Shown in pieces: positions 1 to 11,135 of a stretch of 64,000 nucleotides of DNA. Source of the stretch: Populus alba (Eukaryota > Streptophyta > Magnoliopsida > Malpighiales > Salicaceae); contig NC_133287.1 of assembly GCF_005239225.2 (NCBI RefSeq), forward strand, positions 12,257,493 to 12,321,492. Reading direction: 5' to 3'. The position numbers and the translations under genes are program-made. Under the pieces are notes generated by a model. The model made no database searches. It saw nothing but the letters and a program-made list of their open reading frames with translations, and was not told the DNA's origin. Every line of letters starts with the position of its first letter. Positions within the stretch are counted from its first letter, which is position 1.

Positions 1-47
1 CTCTTTCAAAAGACAAATCATCACTTTCACTCAAAAGCCAGGAGAAA

Positions 48-991
48 TGATACAGTTCACCCTTGTGATACGACCCAAGTAAGGTCAGATTCGGATTTTG
101 ACGTAAAAAACGCAACAGTCCAGGTTTACGGCAACAGTCGTAATTATCAATTTGACCGTTGGATTGGGCTAATATTTTATGTGGACTCTCCAAACATGTT
201 TAACTACCTTGGGTTAAAACGTCAGGTCAATCGGATTTCGGGAAGGAACCGCAATACTGGTCAACTGAGGCTGTACAGATTTTGTTATTTACTTCCATTT
301 GACTTGTGGACTTCCTATTTGGTTAAGATTCTTTTCCTACAAGGATGTGGCAGCTTATTTTGGGAATTTCCTAGTTCCATAAGGATCTTTAATGAGCTGC
401 AATATAATCTACAAGTGTGGCGGTGATTCGTTAATGTTTCAGAATCCTTTTCTTATAAGGATTCCTTATTCATCCTAGCTACACAAGGAAAGAAGGGCTG
501 GTGGTATTTAATGACAGATTAGTTATTTTTATTATTTTCTTTAATGTTTGGGCTTCATTAAAACTTTGTTTTGAGCTAGGGTCCAAGGCTTGTTTGGAAA
601 AAGTTATGGGCTTTTCAGTTTAGGGTTTTGGGCCAGTTTTGAGTGGACCTCATATAAGTCCACATAAGGGGTCCATTAGGGTTAACTTTTCAAGAAATAT
701 TTAAACCCATGTAAGCCACAATTTCGGCAACTTTGATGATTATTATTCTGAATTTTTTAGTTTTAACGTGTGAGAGTGATTCTTGCATTCTTCAGTTCTT
801 GAACGAACTGAATCTGACTTATCGAAGATTAACAGGTTTTGTGGCGTCATTCTACCCAGTCCAATAGTGTTGGTGTCTTGGGGCAGGTTTACATTGTGTC
901 CCACTCCTATCAGATCTATTTCGGCTTTCCAGGATCAGATCTCAATCTTGATTGTGGGTTGCGTGACCACTTGCTCATGAGGTTCGCATCA
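48..991 (+). repeat. Solo LTR, family A (plus orientation)
   Basis: This 944-bp LTR begins TGATACAG and ends TTCGCATCA, matching family-A LTRs at 4719, 9782, 45185, 50688 and 62776. The flanks are neither a PBS nor the family PPT, and the 5-bp flanks (AGAAA and CCAAC) do not match. It is therefore an old or rearranged solo LTR. The short ORFs inside it recur in every LTR copy and are not separate genes. Confidence 0.88.
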
Positions 992-1110
992 CCAACATTT
1001 TGAAAAGATTAAAAAATAGATAAAATTGAAATGCTGATTAAAACCACGTAGATCAAAACAAAAGATTGCAATGCAAGCTTACCAAAGGATTGAAGGAAAA
1101 CATAAATGAA

Positions 1111-1358
1111 AAATCACCAACAACGAGTGAAGAAAAGAAAAACCTAGAAATCCATAAGAAGCTTCCTTAAATCAACAAGGAAAGTAGAAGTGTTGATATC
1201 CGCAGGACCAAGGAAACATGTGAAATTGCAAAAAAATCACCCAACAACAACTTATGGTAAGAAAAAACCAAGAAATCCACAGGTAGCTTCCCTGAATCTA
1301 CAAGAAAGTAGAAGTATTGATATCCACAAGAGTAAGGAAACATGCAAAATTGCAAAAA
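1111..1358. repeat. Tandem duplication, two units of about 124 bp
   Basis: Two diverged adjacent units (about 1111-1233 and 1234-1358) share aaatcac, agaaatccat/aca, aaagtagaagt, gttgatatcc and aaggaaacatg in the same order and spacing. Divergence indicates an old duplication. Confidence 0.75.
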
Positions 1359-1625
1359 ATCAAATGTCACTCGACAAGCATCTAGTATCAAGACTTGAAA
1401 AAATGGGTGCCCTATACAGATCCCCCAAATCCTACACTAGGCCAAACCAAAACAACAAATAAAATACCCAAATAATTCTTAAATAATTGTGTTCTCTAGA
1501 CCATGTTGTATTATTATTTTTCCATGTCAGCTATATGAATTTAGTTTAATGTGAGGTATTTTTGAGATGAAGTCATAGATTAGGTAGTAACATGTAGAAA
1601 CTTTTAGTTGAGGAGATACCTTACA

Positions 1626-1817
1626 TTTTAGCTTATTCTAAGCTACACCCATATAGTATTCAATAAGTGTGTTGACATTATCCTTTTGACACCTAAATAT
1701 ACTAAAGAGTAACCTCATGAAATTTTAGCCTATTCTAAGGTACACCCCTATAGTATTCAATAAGTGTGTTGACATTATCCTTCACACCTAAATATACTAA
1801 AGAGTAACCTCTCGAAA
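1626..1817. repeat. Tandem duplication, two units of about 96 bp
   Basis: Units 1626-1722 and 1723-1817 both begin ttttagc and share agtattcaataagtgtg and aatatactaaagagtaacct. They differ by small indels and a few substitutions, so this duplication looks younger than the one at 1111. Confidence 0.8.
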
Positions 1818-2084
1818 TTTGCATACCTATAAAGAAAAGAAAAGGCGAGAAACACAAGTTGCCTGCAATCCAAGGAATGGAAACACAATAAAGAAATTGA
1901 CCAAATAATATGCTAGAGGTTAATCATTTCTTTAGATATAGCTCCTGTTAAATCCAATTTACTAAAATTACCTAAACAATTCAAAAAAGAAAATAAAAAA
2001 GAAAAACCCTTAAAATTGTGTTTTGATCATGGAATTATCTGATAAGCGAGCCTAGTCCTTTCCTAATTAAATGATGAGCATGAG

Positions 2085-2840
2085 TGATGCGAACCTCGTG
2101 ATCACGTGGTCACGCAACCCACACACACAGACACCAATTCCCGGAAAGCCAAGTAAATCAGGTTTGATAGGAGTGTGACACAAAGATAACTTGTACCTAG
2201 GCACCAGCACTATTGGAAACGTAAACCCCCACCCAACGAATATTGATTCGCGAACGAGAAGTATAAGGATGACGCCACGAAGCCAGTTGTTCTTCGATAA
2301 GTTGTTTTCAGTTCTTTAGAGAACCAAGGAAGGGAGATTATCCCACCAACACACAACAATTGCAGCAAAAAAGTTTATTGATATGAAAATTGCGTAACCT
2401 TACATGTTTGTTTATGCCTCTATTTATACTGACTCTAGACTTAAAGAAACCCTAATGGACCCCCCTTAGGTGGACTTATATGAAGCCCACTTACAATTGA
2501 CCCAAATAAGTAATAATAACCCAAAAACTAAGAAGAAAATAATAAAAATAATAAAAATCCGAGAATTACCATCCTAAATATGCTAGAATTAAATTTGTGT
2601 TGCTGCCCCCTTTCCTTTGATGTCCTTGATTAGCTTGGATAAATTTCCTCCTTTGTTGCTGATTTAATTACTTTCCTTCATATGTTAGGAAAAGCATTAA
2701 ATAGTCCTCCCCTCTTTAGGAATAAGATATGGCCAACTTCCTTACTTAATTAGGAGAATAATAAGTTGTTGGCTTTTTATCCTTGTAGCATTAGGAAACA
2801 AAACAAACCTAACAAGGTTGGTATTGGGCTGGACATATCA
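2085..2840 (-). repeat. 3' LTR of element C
   Basis: Read on the minus strand this 756-bp LTR begins TGATATGTCC and ends GAGGTTCGCATCA, with TG...CA termini. Its first three bases on the element strand are TGA and serve as the pol stop codon. The purine-rich stretch GGAACAAGGGG just upstream is the candidate PPT and lies inside coding sequence. Confidence 0.82.
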
Positions 2841-4718
2841 ACCCCTTGTTCCACATGAATTGGGCTCTTCTTGGACCTGAACTAGATGAATTAAAGGCTG
2901 TCCTTCATGCTCCTTAAATGTCCCAAACCCTTCTAGGTCCATCTTGCTCCATAAGTTCTGAACAAGCCCATTCAATGCTTCTCTAAGCTTCTTTGCCCTC
3001 GCTCTTGTGATTGGCCCAATTGGCACCTCCAATGGATCGTTGGCATGATTACGCTTAGTGTTGGGCTGATCCGCATCATCCCCTCTCGCTTCAAAAGGAT
3101 TCGACCTCGAATCATTGCCTACATCAAACAAAGTAAGATCAGAAACATTAAAGGTAGCACTAACAGCATACTCACCTGGCAAATCAACTTTATAGGCATT
3201 GTCATTGATCCTCTCAAGGATCTGAAATGGCCCATCTCCTCGTGGTTGTAGCTTTGATTTCCTATGGGCTGGAAATCTCTCCTTGCGCATATGCACCCAA
3301 ACCCAATCGCCGGGCTGAAAGACAACATGTTTGCGCCCCTTATTGGCTTTGGTCGCATACACACGATTCCTCTTTTCAATCTGTTGCCGCACACTCTCAT
3401 GGAGTGTTTTCACCACCTGTGCTTTACGATTACCATCCAAACTAACCCTTTCATCAACAGGGAAAGGAATCAAATCCATTGGAGTTAAAGGGTTAAATCC
3501 ATACACAATTTCAAATGGTGAAAATTCAGTAGTAGAGTGCACACTACGATTATATGCAAACTCTATAAATGGCAAACAATCTTCCCAATTCTTTAAGTTC
3601 TTTTGAATGACAGCGCGCAGAAGTTGTGTTAAGGTCCTATTAACTACTTCAGTTTGTCCATCTGTTTGGGGGTGACAAGTAGTTGAAAACAACAGTTTAG
3701 TACCCAATTTTCCCCATAACACTTTCCAAAAATAGCTAAGGAACTTAACATCTGTATCAGAAACAATGCTCTTAGGGACCCCGTGAAGTCGTACTATCTC
3801 CCTAAAGAACAAATCAGCAATGTTAGTGGCATCATCGGTTTTATGACATGGAATAAAGTGTGCCATCTTTGAAAACCTATCAACAACTACAAAGATTGAA
3901 TCCCTACCCCGTTTTGACCTAGGTAAACCTAAGATGAAATCCATTGAAATGTCTACCCATGGTTCCTTAGGTACAGGCAAAGTGGTATACAAGCCATGTG
4001 GTTGAGTCCTGACTTTGTTTTCCTACAAGTTATGCATTTATCACATATGCGCTGCACATCTTTTTTCATTTTAGGCCAAAACAAATGCTCATGCAACACA
4101 TCCAAAGTCTTAACAACACCAAAATGCCCCATCAACCCGCCCCCATGTGCTTGACGTACAAGCAATTCACGCATAGAACTTAATGGAACACATAATCGAC
4201 TCTCTTTAAACAAATATCCATCAAGTCTATAAAACTTCCCAAAAGTCGACGTTTCGCAAGCATTGTAAACATTAGCAAAATCACTATCATCCCTGTACAA
4301 TTCTTTTGTGTGTTCAAATCCTAGAAATCTAGCATCCAAAGTTGATAAAAGAACATACATGCACGAAAGTGCATCAGCTACAATGTTTTCCTTTCCTTGC
4401 TTATACTTGATCACATACGGAAAGGTTTCAATAAATTCCACCCATTTTGCCATTTAGGGTAATTCAAAGCTGCCCCATTAAGTTTTTCGCTGAAATACGC
4501 AATGGGCCTTTTATCCTGAATTAACACAGCTCCTATACCAATACCTGACGCATCACATTCAACTTCAAAAGCTCTCGTAAAGTCAGGCAAAGCTAAAACA
4601 GGTGCCGAACAAAGTTCATCTTTCAACAAATTAAAAGCCTTATCTTGTTCATCATTCCATTTGAATCCAACAGACTTTTTAACAATTTCAGTTAAAGGTG
4701 CAGCAATAGTACTAAAAT
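2838..4718 (-). pseudogene. Gypsy pol remnant: RNase H and integrase
   Basis: Read from 4718 downward there is the end of RT with the start of RNase H ([14 protein letters not shown] near 4560), then a deletion that removes the middle of RNase H and shifts frame near 4440. The integrase HHCC zinc region follows ([11 protein letters not shown], then ICDKCITC). After a frameshift near 3975 comes the integrase core with all three acidic residues in context: SMDFILGL, VSDTDVKF and GQTEVVNR. The C-terminal end carries [20 protein letters not shown] and a late basic motif, GPITRARAKKLREAL. I see no classical chromodomain. The late basic motif resembles that of CRM-like elements, but this clade assignment is an inference. 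The gene is dead because of the frameshifts and the missing RT. Confidence 0.9.
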
Positions 4719-5664
4719 TGATGCGAACCTCGTGATCACGTGGTCACGCAACCCCACATCAAGATTGAGATCTGATCCCGGAAAGCCGAAACAGGTCTGA
4801 TAGGAGTGCGACACAATGGAAACCTGCCCCAAGGCACCAACACTATTGGAATGAGTAGAATGACGCCACGAAGCCAGTTAATCTTCGATAAGTCAGATTC
4901 AGTTCGTTCAAGAACTGAAGAATGCAAGAATCACTCTCACACGTTAAAACTGAAAAGTTCAGAATAATAATCATCAAAGCTGCCAAAATTGTGGCTTACA
5001 TGAGTTTAAATAGTTCTTGAAAAGTTAACCCTAATGGACCCCTTATGTGGACTTATATGAGGTCCACTCAAAACTAGCCCAAAACCCTAAACTGAAAAGC
5101 CCATAACCTGATCCAAACAAGCCTTGGACCCTAGCTCAAAGCAAAGTTTTAATTAAGCCCAAACATTAAAGAAAATAATAAAAATAAGTGACTTGTCATT
5201 AAATACCACCAGCCCTTCTTTCCTTGTGTAGCTAGGATGAATAAGGAATCCTTATAAGAAAAGGATTCTGAAACATTAATGAATCCTTGCCACACTAGGA
5301 GATTATATTGCAACTCATTAAAGATCCTTGTGGAACTAGGAAATTCCCAAAACCAGCTCCCACATCCTTGGAGGAAAAGAATCCTAATCAAATAGGAAGT
5401 CCACAAGTCAAATGGAAGTAAATAACAAAATCCGTACAGCCTCTGTTGACCAGTATTGGGGTGCCTTACGGAACTCCGATTGACCTGCAATTTTAACCCC
5501 AAGGTAGTAAGATATGTCTGGAGAGTCCACATAAAATATTAGCCCGATCCAACGGTCGGATTGAGAATTATGAACTGTTGCCGTAAAACCTGGATTGTTG
5601 CGCTTTTACGCCAAAATCCGAATCTGACCTTACTTGGGTCGTATCACAGGGCTGAACCGTATCA
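4719..5664 (-). repeat. LTR of element E1 (3' LTR)
   Basis: This 946-bp LTR begins TGATACGGTTCAGCCC on the minus strand and ends GGTTCGCATCA. It differs from the LTR at 9782 only by a few bases, mostly indels. The left flank AAAAT belongs to element C; no matching duplication exists at the truncated right end of the tandem. Confidence 0.9.
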
Positions 5665-5678
5665 TTCCCTCCCTCTTC
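5665..5678 (-). other. Polypurine tract of E1
   Basis: On the minus strand GAAGAGGGAGGGAA abuts the 3' LTR. The same tract borders LTRs at 10726, 45170, 46140 and 51704. Its codons also encode the pol-like tail EEGGN, so it doubles as the end of a reading frame. Confidence 0.8.
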
Positions 5679-5757
5679 AAGAAGATTCGCCCTCGAATCT
5701 TGATTAGCATTAATGGTGACTTCAGTAGCCTCTTGTTTAAGCCTTCGGAATCCCCTT

Positions 5758-7312
5758 GTTTAATGGTGACTTCTTATCTCGTCCAGACTAAAGGCTGTTA
5801 ATTGTAAGGGCCTCGTGGATCGAATTACCGCCAAAGTTCGACATTGGACCTGTAGAACACTCTCTTTCGCAGGGCGAGTACAACTGATTAACTCAGTCTT
5901 ATTCTCCATCCAGGTCTATTGGGCATCTCTATTCCTATTACCTGGGGAAGTAGTGAAAATGTTGAGCAAATTATGAGATCCTTTCTTTTGGTCAGGTTCA
6001 GATATGAGCACTACCAGGGCTAAAGTGGCTTGGGATCAGGTATGTCTTCCAAAAAAGGAGGGGGGGCTAGGCATAAAAAGGATAGCAGAATGGAACAAGA
6101 TTGCCTTGTTGAAACATATTTGGAACTTGTGCAATGACTCAGACGGCTCAATCTGGTCTACTTGGATCAGATCCAATCTCTTGCGAGGTAGGAATTTCTG
6201 GACAATCAAGGCGCCAGGAAGCTGCTCTTGGGCTTGGGGAAAGATTCTAAAGCTCAGATCCTTAGCATGGCTGAAGATGAAGCACGTCATCGGAGATGGA
6301 ATGACAACTCTCTATGGTTGACAATTGGCATCCTCACAGCCCGCTCGCTGATACCTACGGTGAACGTTTCATCTATGATTCAGGTATGGAACACAACGCG
6401 AGAGTGAACGTGCTGATTAATAACTTAGAATGGAGAATTCCTATCACTCATGCTATTGGCTGGCACCCCATTTTAGAAGCTATTCCTTCCACCTCTACTC
6501 CTAAGGGGCAAAAGGATGAGATTGTTTGGTTGGATTCGCCAAATCAGAGTTTCTCAGTCAAAGTAGCTTGGGAACAACTAAGAATTCATCATCAAATGGT
6601 TGATTGGCATGACATCGTGTGGTTCAAGAATGCTGTCCCAAGACATGCATTCTTTCTTTGGGTGGCTATCCAACGGAAACTCTCAACGCAGGATAGACTT
6701 CATCGGTTTGGTATTCATGGTCCCAATAGGTGCTCACTCTGTCTCTGCAATAATGAAGATCACAACCACTTGTTCTTGAATGCTCCTTTGCGAAAGCATT
6801 ATGGTGGAATGTTTGTGATAGATGCGACATTCCAAGAATGACAAAAAGCTTGGATGAATGGATTCGATTGGCCACTGTCTCTTGGCATGGAAAAAGTTTC
6901 GTCAACTTTTCTCGTAAACTGGGTTTCGCAGCTACAGTGTATTGTATCTGGCAAGAACGGAATGCAAGGATCTTTGCAGATGTGTCTAAAGCTTCGAATT
7001 TGGTTTTTGATCAAATCGAATGTATCATTCGCGATAAGCTTGTTTTGATAAGGAATGTTCAACAAACAGATGAAAACATAAGGATCCAAAGACTTTGGAG
7101 GGTCAATAACATGGACTCTTAATTTGATGTTTAGCTGGTTGTTTTTGTACCCCTAGCATATCTAGTTGGTCCAAGTTTTTGTTTTGTTGTGGCTAGCCTG
7201 TAGCCATTTGTTGGTTTTCGTTTCTGTCCTCATTGTAAATCTTGGGTATGCCCATTATATTCTTTGTATCATTTTCTTTTAATACATAAGTCAGCTTACC
7301 AAAAAAAAAAAA
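5758..7312 (+). mobile_element. 5'-truncated LINE copy L1
   Basis: LINE sequence starts at about 5772, late in the ORF2 RT region, and runs to a poly(A) at 7301-7312. The target duplication GAATCCCCTT is at 5748-5757 and 7313-7322. Bases 5758-5771 are filler; together with the next bases they repeat taatggtgacttc found 50 bp upstream at 5711-5723. ORF2 pieces read as 6004-6321 and 6314-6841, covering the post-RT and zf-RVT-like part (RCSLCLCNNEDHNHLF), with frameshifts near 6315 and 6778. L1 keeps a 7-G run near 6060, where the full-length copies have 6 G and lose frame. Confidence 0.92.
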
Positions 7313-7593
7313 GAATCCCCTTATTGCTAACACCTTTCTCCAACAACACTGTATAGAAGTAGTGACTGACAAGAATTTCAAATAAGCACGCCGCACTAAC
7401 CACTTGCGTACATACTTTTCAATGATAACCACAGCGACTCTCCTTCGTCTTTCATCCTTTTGGCGTTGTACCTCTTTTTCCCATGAAGCTTCAAGATCAT
7501 AGAATAATCTTCTACACTTGTCAACTTCTCGTTCTAGAACCCCCAAACCATGGCTTAGTATTTCGCATCGTTGATCTACAATCCTCCTCTGTT

Positions 7594-7920
7594 TTTTTTT
7601 TTTGGTAAGCTGACTTATGTATTAAAAGAAAATGATACAAAGAATATAATGGGCATACCCAAGATTTACAATGAGGACAGAAACGAAAACCAACAAATGG
7701 CTACAGGCTAGCCACAACAAAACAAAAACTTGGACCAACTAGATATGCTAGGGGTACAAAAACAACCAGCTAAACATCAAATTAAGAGTCCATGTTATTG
7801 ACCCTCCAAAGTCTTTGGATCCTTATGTTTTCATCTGTTTGTTGAACATTCCTCATCAAAACAAGCTTATCACGAATGATACATTCGATTTGATCAAAAA
7901 CCAAATTCGAAGCTTTAGAC
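7594..7920 (-). mobile_element. 5'-truncated LINE copy L2
   Basis: The minus-strand insertion holds the last part of ORF2 and the 3' UTR, ending at the T-run 7594-7603 followed by GGTAAGCTGAC. The target duplication ACAATCCTCCTCTGTT is at 7578-7593 and 7921-7936, which fixes the ends. It interrupts the IQ fragment of E1. Confidence 0.92.
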
Positions 7921-8138
7921 ACAATCCTCCTCTGTTCCCTCTCCCTTAGTGAATACATGACACAGATAGGGGAAAAAAACAAGAAGACGACGACAAGAAT
8001 AGAGTTTTATAGCATGAAGAACATTGATTTAGACTCGAGAATACAAATCTGACTTTTGTTTGGACCAGAACTTATCGAAAAACAAACTAATGCGAGGGTG
8101 ATGAAAATGACTCAAAAAACAGCCAAATATCAAAATAT

Positions 8139-8943
8139 ATATATTTTTTTTTTGGTAAGCTGACTTATGTATTAAAAGAAAATGATACAAAGAATATAAT
8201 GGGCATACCCAAGATTTACAATGAGGACAGAAACGAAAACCAACAAATGGCTACAGGCTAGCCACAACAAAACAAAAACTTGGACCAACTAGATATGCTA
8301 GGGGTACAAAAACAACCAGCTAAACATCAAATTAAGAGTCCATGTTATTGACCCTCCAAAGTCTTTGGATCCTTATGTTTTCATCTGTTTGTTGAACATT
8401 CCTCATCAAAACAAGCTTATCGCGAATGATACATTCGATTTGATCAAAAACCAAATTCGAAGCTTTAGACACATCTGCAAAGATCCTTGCATTCCGTTCT
8501 TGCCAGATACAATACACTGTAGCTGCGAAACCCAGTTTACGAGAAAAGTTGACGAAAACTTTTTTCCATGCCAAGAGACAGTGGCCAATCGAAATCCATT
8601 CATCCAAGCTTTTTGTCATTCTTGGAATGTTGCATCTATCACAAACATTCCACCATAATGCTTTCGCAAAGGAGCATTCGAAGAACAAGTGGTTGTGATC
8701 TTCATTATTGCAGAGACAGAGTGAGCACCTATTGGGACCATGAATACCAAATCGATGAAGTCTATCCTGCGTTGAGAGTTTCCGTTGGATATCCACCCAA
8801 AGAAGAAATGCATGTCTTGGGACAGCATTCTTGAACCACACGATGTCATGCCAATCAACCATTTGATGATGAATTCTTAAGTTTTCCCAAGCTACTTTGA
8901 CTGAGAAACTCTGATTTGGCGAATCCAACCAAACAATCTCCCT
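8139..8943 (-). mobile_element. 5'-truncated LINE copy L3
   Basis: This minus-strand insertion carries about the last 600 bp of ORF2 (8332-8928, zf-RVT-like region with CSLCLCNNEDHNHLF) and the 3' UTR. The target duplication ATATCAAAATAT is at 8127-8138 and 8944-8955. The 198-codon tail is open in this copy, but without EN and RT it is only a relic. Confidence 0.9.
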
Positions 8944-8955
8944 ATATCAAAATAT

Positions 8956-9767
8956 CAAAATATGATGATAGTATAATGGCAGGAACGAAATCAACAGAAA
9001 CAAAACAAGTTTTAAAAGATAACACCAAACAGACCCGTTACGACAAAACAAGACCTAATTCGGGAAACCTAAAGAAACCGATATCCAAATGACCTCGAAT
9101 TTAATTTGTATTATTACAATACTATGAAATCACCAAAAATCAATTTATAGGTCGTTCTCTTATTTCTAGGTACCCAAACTACTTGTATGATCAGTTTGCG
9201 GCAGAATTGATCCTCCAATTAAAACCTCCAGAAGCCGGAATCAAAATATGCCCAAATTTAATATATGGTGCAATCGCATACCCAATACTCAGAATATGAA
9301 GTTTCAATAGATTCCAAGGTGTTTTACCTAGGGTTCACTAAGAGTAGTGTTTTTGCGGCAGAATTGAAACTCGAATTTAAAACCTCAAGCAAATAATATC
9401 AGAATAAGCCCAACTTTGATATATCATGCGATCCCACCCCCAATAGACTGAATATGAAGTTTAAATAGATTCCGAGGTGCTTTGCTTATGGTTCACCAAA
9501 GATTTGTGTTTTTGCGGCAAAAATTGAATGATCCTTCAAATTTCAACTAATCACTCTTTTCTCTATTTCTTTCTGATTTTTTTTTCTTTTTAACAAACTG
9601 ATATGATTAGAGACAGTAACAAGATGAAAACATAAACTTTTTTTTTTTTTTGCTTAGATGACACAGACACGAAAAACAAGAAGGTGGATGCAAACACTGA
9701 AAAACTTAAGGGACACTAAAAAAAAAAACGAAAATAACAGAATGATATGACCTTGTTTCGGAGCCTA
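8956..9767 (-). other. Untranslated leader of E1
   Basis: This is non-coding leader between PBS and the IQ fragment; a further piece lies at 7991-8138. It closely matches the E2 leader (11136-12093) and the first part of the A2 leader at 28762, including phrases such as ggtgaaccataagcaaa on the minus strand. No ORF is supported. Confidence 0.8.
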
Positions 9768-9779
9768 GCTCGGATACCA
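9768..9779 (-). promoter_or_regulatory. Primer binding site of E1
   Basis: On the minus strand TGGTATCCGAGC lies two bases inside the LTR end. It matches the initiator-Met tRNA PBS TGGTATCAGAGC except for A to C at position 8. E2 and E4 carry the same change. Confidence 0.85.
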
Positions 9780-9781
9780 AG

Positions 9782-10725
9782 TGATGCGAACCTCGTGATC
9801 ACGTGGTCACGCAACCCACAATCAAGATTGAGATCTGATCCCGGAAAGCCGAAACAGGTCTGATAGGAGTGCGACACAATGGAAACCTGCCCCAAGGCAC
9901 CAACACTATTGGAATGAGTAGAATGACGCCACGAAGCCAGTTAATCTTCGATAAGTCAGATTCAGTTCGTTCAAGAACTGAAGAATGCAAGAATCACTCT
10001 CACACGTTAAAACTGAAAAGTTCAGAATAATAATCATCAAAGCTGCCAAAATTGTGGCTTACATGAGTTTAAATAGTTCTTGAAAAGTTAACCCTAATGG
10101 ACCCCTTATGTGGACTTATATGAGGTCCACTCAAAACTAGCCCAAAACCCTAAACTGAAAAGCCCATAACCTGATCCAAACAAGCCTTGGACCCTAGCTC
10201 AAAGCAAAGTTTTAATTAAGCCCAAACATTAAAGAAAATAATAAAAATAAGTGACTTGTCATTAAATACCACCAGCCCTTCTTTCCTTGTGTAGCTAGGA
10301 TGAATAAGGAATCCTTATAAGAAAAGGATTCTGAAACATTAATGAATCCTTGCCACACTAGGAGATTATATTGCAACTCATTAAAGATCCTTGTGGAACT
10401 AGGAAATTCCCAAAACCAGCTCCCACATCCTTGGAGGAAAAGAATCCTAATCAAATAGGAAGTCCACAAGTCAAATGGAAGTAAATAACAAAATCCGTAC
10501 AGCCTCTGTTGACCAGTATTGGGGTGCCTTACGGAACTCCGATTGACCTGCAATTTTAACCCAAGGTAGTAAGATATGTCTGGAGAGTCCACATAAAATA
10601 TTAGCCCGATCCAACGGTCGGATTGAGAATTATGACTGTTGCCGTAAACCTGGATTGTTGCGCTTTTTACGCCAAAATCCGAATCTGACCTTACTTGGGT
10701 CGTATCACAGGGCTGAACCGTATCA
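9782..10725 (-). repeat. Shared LTR between E1 and E2
   Basis: This 944-bp LTR is the 5' LTR of E1 (PBS at its low side) and also the 3' LTR of E2 (PPT at 10726-10739). A single LTR serving two interiors is direct evidence for the tandem arrangement. Confidence 0.92.
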
Positions 10726-11135
10726 TTCCCTCCCTCTTCAAGAAGATTCGCCCTCGAATCTTGATTAGCATTAATGGTGACTTCAGTAGCCTCTTGTTTA
10801 AGCCTTCGGAATCCCCTTATTGCTAACACCTTTCTCCAACAACACTGTATAGAAGTAGTGACTGACAAGAATTTCAAATAAGCACGCCGCACTAACCACT
10901 TGCGTACATACTTTTCAATGATAACCACAGCGACTCTCCTTCGTCTTTCATCCTTTTGGCGTTGTACCTCTTTTTCCCATGAAGCTTCAAGATCATAGAA
11001 TAATCTTCTACACTTGTCAACTTCTCGTTCTAGAACCCCCAAACCATGGCTTAGTATTTCGCATCGTTGATCTACAATCCTCCTCTGTTCCCTCTCCCTT
11101 AGTGAATACATGACACAGATAGGGGAAAAAAACAA
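10212..11135 (-). CDS. Chimeric ORF of E2: IQ-motif fragment, pol tail and LTR
   Basis: This uninterrupted 307-codon ORF has three parts. Residues 1 to about 115 look like a captured host gene: an N-terminal charged segment (LEREVDKCRRLFYDLEASW, then a basic run) and two IQ-like calmodulin or myosin-light-chain binding motifs, VVIIEKYVRKWLVRR and SIQCCWRKVLAIRGF, followed by RRLKQEATEV. The spacing and the RRLKQEA tail resemble the last two IQ motifs of plant class XI myosins; this assignment is from memory. Residues of about 119-133 (NQDSRANLLEEGGND) resemble the end of gypsy pol and contain the PPT. The rest is translated LTR. There is no intron, so capture from spliced RNA is plausible. 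An ATG in GTCATG (11111, residue 9) is an alternative start. I cannot tell whether any protein is made. Confidence 0.6.
   Translation of the reverse strand: MFFSPICVMYSLREREQRRIVDQRCEILSHGLGVLEREVDKCRRLFYDLEASWEKEVQRQKDERRRRVAVVIIEKYVRKWLVRRAYLKFLSVTTSIQCCWRKVLAIRGFRRLKQEATEVTINANQDSRANLLEEGGNDTVQPCDTTQVRSDSDFGVKSATIQVYGNSHNSQSDRWIGLIFYVDSPDISYYLGLKLQVNRSSVRHPNTGQQRLYGFCYLLPFDLWTSYLIRILFLQGCGSWFWEFPSSTRIFNELQYNLLVWQGFINVSESFSYKDSLFILATQGKKGWWYLMTSHLFLLFSLMFGLN

Larger units (their letters stand above)
992..2084. other. Unassigned AT-rich DNA
   Basis: I recognise no gene or transposon domain here. The stretch contains two short tandem duplications, listed separately. The 90-aa and 74-aa ORFs over 1167-1462 lie in the first duplication and show no recognisable motif. 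Confidence 0.5.
2085..4718 (-). mobile_element. Ty3/gypsy element C, 3' part (minus)
   Basis: The 3' LTR (2085-2840) and the C-terminal half of pol remain. Gag, protease, most of RT and the 5' LTR are absent, and the element stops where the family-A/E LTR begins at 4719. LTR C starts TGATGCGAACCTCGTGATC like LTR A but diverges strongly afterwards, so C is a related but separate family. Confidence 0.85.
5665..7990 (-). pseudogene. IQ-motif fragment in E1, split by two LINEs
   Basis: The pieces are 5665-5757, 7313-7593 and 7937-7990. Removing the LINE insertions L1 and L2 gives the same reading as E2 (10790-11135). The visible part includes VLEREVDKCRRLFYDLEAS, followed by two IQ-like motifs (VVIIEKYVRKWLVRR and SIQCCWRKVLAIRGF). 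The second insertion splits the first codons and the first splits the fragment near its C-terminus, so this copy cannot be read through. The source gene is inferred to be a plant class XI myosin neck. Confidence 0.75.

Noticed and set aside
4719..5664. Matching 5-bp TSD for the E1/E2 tandem
   Set aside because: The left flank is AAAAT, but the right LTR is truncated at 12266, so no duplication can be tested.
9799..9990. Recurring 63-66 aa ORF ([17 protein letters not shown]...) at 783, 4736, 9799, 36830, 53360 and 62793
   Set aside because: It lies at the same place in each family-A LTR and its recurrence is explained by the LTR; no independent coding evidence.
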